Part shown: positions 6,469-10,477 of the stretch, piece by piece
Layout of the letters: each line of letters opens with the position of its first letter
Numbering within the stretch: position 1 is the first letter of the stretch
Assembly: GCA_019322455.1 (NCBI GenBank)
Contig: JAHWIT010000028.1
Coordinates: 1-10,477, forward strand
DNA: 10,477 nt
From: Candidatus Woesearchaeota archaeon
GTDB taxonomy: Archaea > Nanobdellota > Nanobdellia > Woesearchaeales > WJKL01
Direction: 5' to 3'
Notes under the pieces: generated by a model
Database searches by the model: none
Seen by the model: only the letters and a program-made list of their open reading frames with translations
What the model was told of the DNA's origin: nothing
Translations under genes and position numbers: made by a program

Positions 6469-7010
6469 CAGTCATTTGAACTGGTTTTTTCAATTTCCTT
6501 CAACATATTCTTAGCAGAATCTGTTTTAACAATTGTTTTAATATTATCAATCCAATTCTGAGCATCCTTATATCCAATCTCAATATATTCTTTTGCTTGA
6601 AAAGCATTCTCTAATAAATCAGCATCCCTTGCTACAACAGCCTCTTTTGTTTTCTGTTCTTGAAGTTCTTTATGCAAAGAAAATATTTCTTCTCCAATTT
6701 TTCCTAAACTATCAGTTTGTTCTTTATGTGCAGCTGTCTCTGCCTTTCTAAAATCAATATATCTTTGTCCAACTTTATGCAAATCATTTAATCTTGCTTC
6801 ATGCAAATCATTAAACAAACATATCATAGAAACTTTATTCACATCAACATTCTCAAGCTTAGCTAACAAATAACCAAGAACCCCTGATCTAAAACTGTGC
6901 TCAGCAACATTCTCAGGATCCTTAACATTAATTATCCACCACCCGCTTCTTTTAACATGCTTTAATGCTCCAAGTTCAAAAAGAAAGTTTGTTATTCTTT
7001 TAAGTTCCAT
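6438..7010 (-). CDS. HD-domain protein, YfbR/HDDC2-like nucleotidase family, HD motif altered
   Basis: The 190 residues match the HD-superfamily 5'-nucleotidases that dephosphorylate (deoxy)nucleoside monophosphates. Seen: KRSGWW (20-25), corresponding to the nucleotide-binding Arg-Trp; first metal ligand His38 in VAEHSFR (35-41); then CLFNDLHEARLNDLH (64-78), where the family HD reads Asn67-Asp68; Glu71 at the catalytic position; and the last metal ligand, probably Asp131, in ARDADLLE (127-134). The codon for residue 67 is AAT, so a normal metal-binding His is missing. The enzyme may use another ligand (His70 or His78 are near) or be inactive. ATG 7010 lies one base after the translin stop, with AAGG about 9 nt upstream. 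It overlaps the following DJ-1 gene. It is second in a four-gene operon, downstream of a probable RNase. Confidence 0.88.
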   Translation of the reverse strand: MELKRITNFLFELGALKHVKRSGWWIINVKDPENVAEHSFRSGVLGYLLAKLENVDVNKVSMICLFNDLHEARLNDLHKVGQRYIDFRKAETAAHKEQTDSLGKIGEEIFSLHKELQEQKTKEAVVARDADLLENAFQAKEYIEIGYKDAQNWIDNIKTIVKTDSAKNMLKEIEKTSSNDWWRNLKKIES

Positions 7011-7011
7011 T

Positions 7012-7593
7012 TTATAATTTTCCTTTCAACTTCAAATCTAGAACCAAATCCTCTAATTTCTTTAAATCATATTTAACAGAATCAAATTTCCTTCTCATAT
7101 CTGAATCCCTAAAATCAAATTTAAGCAATTCTCCATAAATATCATTAACCGCTTCTTTTATTAAAACAACCTTTTTAAAATCTCCTTTACCAGCTAATTG
7201 TACTGCTTTTCTTCCAAGCTCTCCAGTCAGATCAATTAATCCTAATAAATAATGCTCAGTTGTAACTCTTAAAAACTTATGAGTTAAAATCTTCCTGCTT
7301 TTAATAAAATGATAATAAAGCATTGCTTCAACATATTCTCCAATAGCAACCCTATAAGCTCCTACAAATTGCAGTTGAGAATTTTTATTTACTATATCCT
7401 CAGCCTTTTTCTTTTCAGTCTCAATATTCTTAACTAACTTAGCAGCTTCTTTCAAATCATCCCTATGAACAGAATAAATTATTTGTTTGCTTAACTTCAA
7501 AATATCTCTGCTTTTCTTTATAACAAGCTCTCGATTATCATCAAAACTATTAAACTTAATTCTCATTTCCTTAAAGTCCTTTTTATTCAGCAT
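7012..7593 (-). CDS. Translin/TRAX-family RNA-binding protein, probable endoribonuclease
   Basis: An all-helical 193-residue protein of the translin superfamily. In eukaryotes translin and TRAX form the C3PO nuclease; archaeal homologues form similar shells and cleave RNA. Seen: basic helical N-terminus, GEYVEAMLYYHFI (85-97), GLIDLTGELGRKAV (118-131), and a helical C-terminus with VLDLKLKGKL. The TRAX catalytic acids can be matched by spacing: Glu86 and Glu89 (3 apart), Asp121 and Glu125 (4 apart), so an active RNase is likely. It is the first gene of the minus-strand operon, one base before the HD gene. Met10 (ATG 7566), preceded by an AAGGA-like stretch, is an alternative start. RNA substrate unknown; small-RNA or tRNA-fragment processing is known for relatives. 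Confidence 0.9.
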   Translation of the reverse strand: MLNKKDFKEMRIKFNSFDDNRELVIKKSRDILKLSKQIIYSVHRDDLKEAAKLVKNIETEKKKAEDIVNKNSQLQFVGAYRVAIGEYVEAMLYYHFIKSRKILTHKFLRVTTEHYLLGLIDLTGELGRKAVQLAGKGDFKKVVLIKEAVNDIYGELLKFDFRDSDMRRKFDSVKYDLKKLEDLVLDLKLKGKL

Positions 7594-7658
7594 TTTAAAA
7601 AAGATTTATATATCAACTTATTTAAATTTATGGTTTTTTTAAGTAACCCCTTAGAATA
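7594..7658 (-). promoter_or_regulatory. Probable promoter of the translin operon
   Basis: On the minus strand two TATA-like elements precede ATG 7593: TTTAAATA (7619-7626, centred about 29.5 nt upstream, suited to a leaderless start) and TATATAAA (7605-7612, only 15 nt upstream, suited instead to the internal ATG 7566). Which is used cannot be decided from sequence. No Shine-Dalgarno is visible before 7593. Confidence 0.4.
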
Positions 7659-7672
7659 GAAAAGTTTATATA
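7659..7672 (+). promoter_or_regulatory. Promoter of the three-gene membrane-protein operon
   Basis: GAAAAG followed by TTTATATA (7665-7672), centred 28.5 nt before ATG 7697, gives a BRE/TATA pair and a leaderless or nearly leaderless start for the first gene. The two later genes carry Shine-Dalgarno sequences, which fits one polycistronic mRNA. Confidence 0.6.
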
Positions 7673-7696
7673 ATAAATTATCAAAATTAATAGTAT

Positions 7697-8251
7697 ATGG
7701 TGGAAGAGTCTGTATTTAGAGGTGTTATTGGTTTTTTTAATGAATTAGGTATTTATGATGTTGTCTTGCCTTTTCTATTGGTATTTACTATAGTTTTTGC
7801 AATTCTAGAAAAAACAAGAATATTAGGAATAGAAGAAATAGAAGGCAAAAAATACACTAAAAAAAACCTTGATGCAATGGTTGCATTTGTAGTTGCATTC
7901 TTAGTTGTGGCATCTACAAAATTAGTTGCAATTATAAATACAGCATTAGCTAACATTGTTTTATTGCTGTTGCTTGCAGTTTTCTTCTTGCTGCTTGTTG
8001 GTTCATTTGCAAAAGAAGGAGAAAGAGAATTCTTACAAGGTGGATGGAAAACAACATTCATGATTATTATGTTTATAGGAATTATATTTGTTTTTTTAGA
8101 CGCACTAAACTGGTTAGCTCCTCTATGGAGTTTTCTATCAAGATACTGGGAAACAAGATGGGTAGCATCCCTTATTATGATAATTGCAATTATCCTTTTC
8201 ATTGTTTATATAACAAAAGGTGAAAAAAAAGCACCTGAAAAAAAAGAATAA
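7697..8251 (+). CDS. Small polytopic membrane protein, first of three tandem paralogues
   Basis: A 184-residue protein that I cannot assign to a named family. Hydrophobic segments lie at about 21-38, 59-76, 82-103, 118-138 and 154-172, so five helices are predicted. The first helix carries the block PFLLVFTIVFAIL-EKTRILG (25-44), shared with the next two genes. A Lys-rich loop (45-57) follows and is probably cytosolic. DALNWLAPLW (135-144) lies in the loop between helices 4 and 5 and recurs as SALNWW in the second paralogue. The tail KGEKKAPEKKE is basic and probably cytosolic, giving an N-out/C-in topology. No signal peptide, enzyme motif or transporter signature was seen. ATG 7697 is set by the TATA box about 28 nt upstream. 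It heads an operon with the two following genes. Confidence 0.88.
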   Translation: MVEESVFRGVIGFFNELGIYDVVLPFLLVFTIVFAILEKTRILGIEEIEGKKYTKKNLDAMVAFVVAFLVVASTKLVAIINTALANIVLLLLLAVFFLLLVGSFAKEGEREFLQGGWKTTFMIIMFIGIIFVFLDALNWLAPLWSFLSRYWETRWVASLIMIIAIILFIVYITKGEKKAPEKKE

Positions 8252-8264
8252 AAGAGGTTAAAAC

Positions 8265-8846
8265 ATGGTCTCATACGGATATGGCCTGGATTATTTCATA
8301 CAATTACTAGAAAGTTGGGGAGTAGCTGATATATTGCTTCCATTTCTTTTAATATTTACAATAGTCTTCGCAGTATTACAAAAAACAAAGATTTTAGGAG
8401 AAGGCAAAAAAAACTTTAATGTAGTTATAGCCTTAGTTGTCGCTTTAAGTGTTGTAATCCCTCATGTTATTGGTACGTATCCACCAGAAGCAGATGTTGT
8501 AGATATAATAAACACAATAATTCCTCAAATATCTTTAGTAGCAGTAGCATTCATCATGCTTTTAATATTAACAGGAATATTTACACCAAGGTGGGTCTCA
8601 AGATCTATTGCAGGAATTTTAGCCTTTATTTCTTTTATAGCTGTCTTTGTTATAATTGGATCAGCTCTAAATTGGTGGGAATCAGGCTGGCTTTATGATA
8701 TATTTGGAGAAGAAACAATCGCTTTGTTAGTTGTTATCTTAGTATTTGGAGTAATTATCTGGTTCATTACAAGAGAGCCAGGAGGGCCTGCAGAAAAAGC
8801 AACTAAAAAACTTAAAGACTTTTTTGAATGGTTCGGAGGAGCATAA
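8265..8846 (+). CDS. Small polytopic membrane protein, second paralogue
   Basis: 193 residues, same plan as the preceding protein. Helices are predicted at about 21-39, 52-70, 83-106, 113-133 and 150-169. The family block is PFLLIFTIVFAVL-QKTKILG (26-45), and SALNWWESGW (133-142) lies in the probably external loop before the last helix. It differs in having a short external segment GTYPPEADV (70-78) and a charged amphipathic C-terminal tail (~171-193, ending FFEWFGGA). ATG 8265 has GAGGT (8254-8258) 6 nt upstream, so it is translated by Shine-Dalgarno initiation, 13 nt after the previous stop. Function unknown; the clear paralogy suggests subunits of one hetero-oligomer. Confidence 0.88.
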   Translation: MVSYGYGLDYFIQLLESWGVADILLPFLLIFTIVFAVLQKTKILGEGKKNFNVVIALVVALSVVIPHVIGTYPPEADVVDIINTIIPQISLVAVAFIMLLILTGIFTPRWVSRSIAGILAFISFIAVFVIIGSALNWWESGWLYDIFGEETIALLVVILVFGVIIWFITREPGGPAEKATKKLKDFFEWFGGA

Positions 8847-9410
8847 ATGGCCACAGTACTAGACATTGGATTATTAGAATATTTTTCAATTATATTTCCA
8901 GCTATACTTATATTCCTCCTTGTTTTTGCTCTTTTGCAAAAAATTAAAATAATAGGAGATAACAAAGCAATCAATGCATTAGTAGCTATAGCATTAGCAT
9001 TTATAGTTCTGCTCTCACAAAATATTCTATCAATAATTAATTTTGCTGCTCCATGGTTTGTAATAGTTTTTGTATTTCTTATTCTTCTATTAACTGTTTT
9101 CAAACTAATGGGCGCTTCTGATGAAAACATTGCCAGTGTTATAAGAACTGATAAAGTAGTTCAATGGACATTTATAGCAATTAGTTTAATAATTGTAATA
9201 GCTGCTTTTTCAAATGTTTACGGACAAAAACTTCTGCCTTATACATTAGAAGAAAACATAACTATTGAAGAAGGAGAAGTAAGCACTGCAACAGCATCAT
9301 TCCAACAAAATGTTATTAATATCTTCTTTCATCCAAAAGTACTTGGTCTGCTTTTTTTATTCCTTGTTGCATTATTCACAATAGCATTAATAACAAAAGA
9401 AGCAGTATAA
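8847..9410 (+). CDS. Small polytopic membrane protein, third and most divergent paralogue
   Basis: 187 residues. The family block is weaker but recognisable: PAILIFLLVFALL-QKIKIIG (18-37), then NALVAIALAFIVLLS. Helices are predicted at about 14-30, 41-57, 64-84, 107-125 and 164-183. The ALNW motif is absent. Instead the loop between helices 4 and 5 is enlarged (~126-162), acidic and Ser/Thr-rich (TLEENITIEEGEVSTATA, 133-150) and would face outward if the topology matches the other two. This could be the surface-exposed or partner-binding member. The start ATG directly follows the previous stop, with GGAGG (8835-8839) 7 nt upstream inside the second gene, so tight coupling is likely. Its stop abuts the stop of the converging coiled-coil gene. 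Confidence 0.87.
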   Translation: MATVLDIGLLEYFSIIFPAILIFLLVFALLQKIKIIGDNKAINALVAIALAFIVLLSQNILSIINFAAPWFVIVFVFLILLLTVFKLMGASDENIASVIRTDKVVQWTFIAISLIIVIAAFSNVYGQKLLPYTLEENITIEEGEVSTATASFQQNVINIFFHPKVLGLLFLFLVALFTIALITKEAV

Positions 9411-9425
9411 TTATTTCTTTTTTCT
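9411..9425 (+). terminator. U-tract ending the membrane-protein operon, inside the facing gene
   Basis: Right after the third gene's TAA the plus strand reads TTATTTCTTTTTTC, with a T6 at 9418-9423. It is the complement of the C-terminal Lys codons of the converging gene. It fits an archaeal U-rich terminator; use is inferred. Confidence 0.45.
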
Positions 9426-10076
9426 ACCTTTCATTGATTTAGTTATTCTGCTTAGTTGTCCAACATTTTCAGTCAAAGTAGGTAAAACCTTTTTAAAAAC
9501 ACCTTCCATTGCTTTTATCTCTGTTCCAACATCTCTAATACCTTTATCATATTCTCCTATCTTAGCTAATATACCTTTATGCAATTCCTCAAATCTTTCT
9601 TTTAAATCCTCTATAGCTTGTTCTATCTTAATCATTCTTGTTTCAGTCGTCTCCTTCCATGCAATAATTTTATCAACGCTCTTCATTAATTCATCCCACT
9701 TCTCATCAATTATTGCTTCTGCAACCTCTTCTACTCTCTCCCGCTCAGCTTCTGCTCCAGATGGCATAGGACCAGCAGGCATTGGAGCTTCTTGTACAGG
9801 AGGATAAGGAGGAACAACTCCTGGTGCTGGAGGAGGTCCTGCAGGTGGTGCTTCTGGTGATGGCCCAGCAGGCACTGCTTCTACAGCACCTTTAACATCT
9901 GCTTGATTCATAGCATCAAATATTTGAGAAGAAGAATAACCTTGACCCTGTAAATTTTGAATTATCTGATCATTTGATAAGCCCTGTTGTCTCATCTGTA
10001 TAACTAAATCAGTTGGAATACCTGTAGCAGGAGCACTAGGTGTAGCAGCAGTTTTTTTCTTTCCAAATAAAGCCAT
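9411..10076 (-). CDS. Soluble coiled-coil protein with helical repeat and Pro/Ala-rich linker
   Basis: 221 residues from ATG 10076, with no named family recognised. The layout is: Lys-rich N-terminus (MALFGKKK); a small helical module at ~22-58 with two 14-residue repeats (RQQGLSNDQIIQNL at 29-42 and QGQGYSSSQIFDAM at 43-56); a low-complexity Pro/Ala/Gly linker (~66-107); then a long helical, coiled-coil-prone region (~108-210) with WDELMKSVDKIIAWKE and KIEQAIEDLKERFEEL; and a basic tail GRKKK. No signal peptide or membrane helix is seen, so it is probably cytosolic. The repeat module resembles small UBA-like helical domains in size only. The open frame extends upstream to a TTG at 10115, but a TATA box about 26 nt before 10076 supports this start. 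It converges with the membrane trio with no spacer and may belong to the same system. Confidence 0.85.
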   Translation of the reverse strand: MALFGKKKTAATPSAPATGIPTDLVIQMRQQGLSNDQIIQNLQGQGYSSSQIFDAMNQADVKGAVEAVPAGPSPEAPPAGPPPAPGVVPPYPPVQEAPMPAGPMPSGAEAERERVEEVAEAIIDEKWDELMKSVDKIIAWKETTETRMIKIEQAIEDLKERFEELHKGILAKIGEYDKGIRDVGTEIKAMEGVFKKVLPTLTENVGQLSRITKSMKGRKKK

Positions 10077-10098
10077 TCTATCACACTCTTTTTGTTTA

Positions 10099-10106
10099 TA
10101 AAAAAG
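10099..10106 (-). promoter_or_regulatory. TATA box of the coiled-coil gene
   Basis: TTTTTATA on the minus strand, centred about 26.5 nt before ATG 10076, predicts a leaderless transcript. It overlaps the T-run of the upstream hairpin. Two further TATA-like elements lie upstream on the same strand (TATAAAAA at 10142-10149 and TTTATATA at 10169-10176); if used they would give a leader containing the hairpin. Confidence 0.45.
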
Positions 10107-10135
10107 ACCAGACAAAGACTAAATAGCCTTTGTCT
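10100..10135 (-). terminator. Hairpin with T-run between the two coiled-coil genes
   Basis: AGACAAAG (10110-10117) and CTTTGTCT (10128-10135) form a perfect 8-bp inverted repeat with a 10-nt loop. On the minus strand it is followed by GGTC and then T6 (10100-10105), resembling an intrinsic-type terminator for the gene at 10182. It lies just upstream of the next gene's TATA box, so an operator or attenuator role is also possible. Confidence 0.45.
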
Positions 10136-10181
10136 CTGCCCTTTTTATAGTATTTTATTTCAATATATTATATAAACCTTT

Positions 10182-10477
10182 TTATTTATTTGAATTTTCC
10201 CCTAATTTTTCTTTAATTATCTTTTCTACTTCATTCCTTGTAACAAAATTTACAGGCTCCCAAAATTCAATATATTTTTTCATTACATCAACTTCATCTT
10301 TACTTGCAAAGTTTTGTAATTCATTGACAATTAAATCCATTTTATTTTTCATTCCTTCTATTTCTTTTTTTAATTCAACAATATCTGAATTAATAGTTTT
10401 TATCTCTGTAATAAATCGTTTTCTTTCATTTACAATATTTGATTCAGTAACCTGAGCTTTTCTATTCAAATCAGTAT
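10182..10477 (-). CDS. Short coiled-coil protein, 5' end beyond the window
   Basis: The visible C-terminal part runs from the window edge to TAA at 10182; the frame is still open at base 10477. A TTG at 10469 could start a 95-residue protein, but nothing supports it (no TATA box or Shine-Dalgarno can be seen so close to the edge), so I treat the gene as partial. Visible residues form a charged heptad-like helix (ERKRFITEIKTINSDIVELK and onward to ELQNFA), then a compact C-terminal block with KKYIEFWEPVNFVTRNEVEK and a Lys/Glu-rich end. Family not recognised. It lies upstream of the other coiled-coil gene on the same strand, separated by a hairpin, and may be functionally related to it. No membrane helix is seen in the visible part. 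Confidence 0.75.
   Translation of the reverse strand, partial: TDLNRKAQVTESNIVNERKRFITEIKTINSDIVELKKEIEGMKNKMDLIVNELQNFASKDEVDVMKKYIEFWEPVNFVTRNEVEKIIKEKLGENSNK

Noticed and set aside
7753..8202. 149-codon minus-strand open frame under the first membrane gene, and a similar one at 8693-9130
   Set aside because: Both are opposite clear membrane-protein genes and their composition mirrors the hydrophobic codons; no promoter or family signature.
9750..9880. Repetitive GC-richer tract as a tandem DNA repeat or CRISPR
   Set aside because: It encodes the Pro/Ala/Gly linker; the units are irregular and explained by amino-acid composition.
10077..10115. Upstream TTG start for the coiled-coil protein
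   Set aside because: The extra 13 residues overlap the hairpin, T-run and TATA box; ATG 10076 fits the promoter spacing and the MALFGKKK start.

Overview
The window is AT-rich and reads as part of a small archaeal genome, most likely of the DPANN group (Woesearchaeota/Pacearchaeota-like); this placement is inferred from content, not from a marker gene. In support: archaeal TATA boxes (TTTATAAA or TTTATATA) lie about 26-28 nt upstream of several start codons, which fits leaderless mRNAs. There is an archaeal translin-family protein and an Lrp/AsnC regulator. Genes are packed so tightly that all three convergent pairs meet at or within their stop codons. No tRNA, rRNA, CRISPR array or insertion sequence was seen, and no gene-free stretch exceeds 130 bases.

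Left part (1-5220): genes concerned with aspartate/asparagine and the tRNAs that carry them. On the minus strand lie asnA (ammonia-dependent asparagine synthetase) and then asnS (AsnRS, cut by the window edge). Divergent from asnA is an Lrp/AsnC-family regulator with a perfect 17-bp palindrome in its own promoter. Next come a bacterial-type aspS (minus) and a Tgt of the bacterial/eukaryotic queuosine type (plus). These two start divergently on either side of one palindromic TATA box that lies exactly midway between their start codons. Tgt enzymes of this type act on GUN anticodons, which include those of tRNA-Asp and tRNA-Asn.

Middle part (5217-7593): a four-gene minus-strand operon with gaps of 1 nt or overlaps. 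In transcription order it encodes a translin-like RNase, an HD-domain nucleotidase-like protein whose HD motif reads ND, a DJ-1/PfpI-family predicted lipoprotein with a possible second, cytosolic start, and a UPF0173-type metallo-beta-lactamase-fold hydrolase.

Right part (7697-10477): three consecutive plus-strand genes encode divergent paralogues of a small, predicted five-helix membrane protein that I cannot assign to a named family. They share a P-x-LL-hydrophobic-KTKILG block. They run into a minus-strand gene for a soluble protein with a small helical repeat, a Pro/Ala-rich linker and a coiled coil. Upstream of that gene, after a hairpin with a T-run, is another short coiled-coil protein gene cut by the window edge. 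This membrane trio with its coiled-coil neighbours is the best candidate here for an undescribed system, probably an envelope complex. That is inference from architecture and neighbourhood only.
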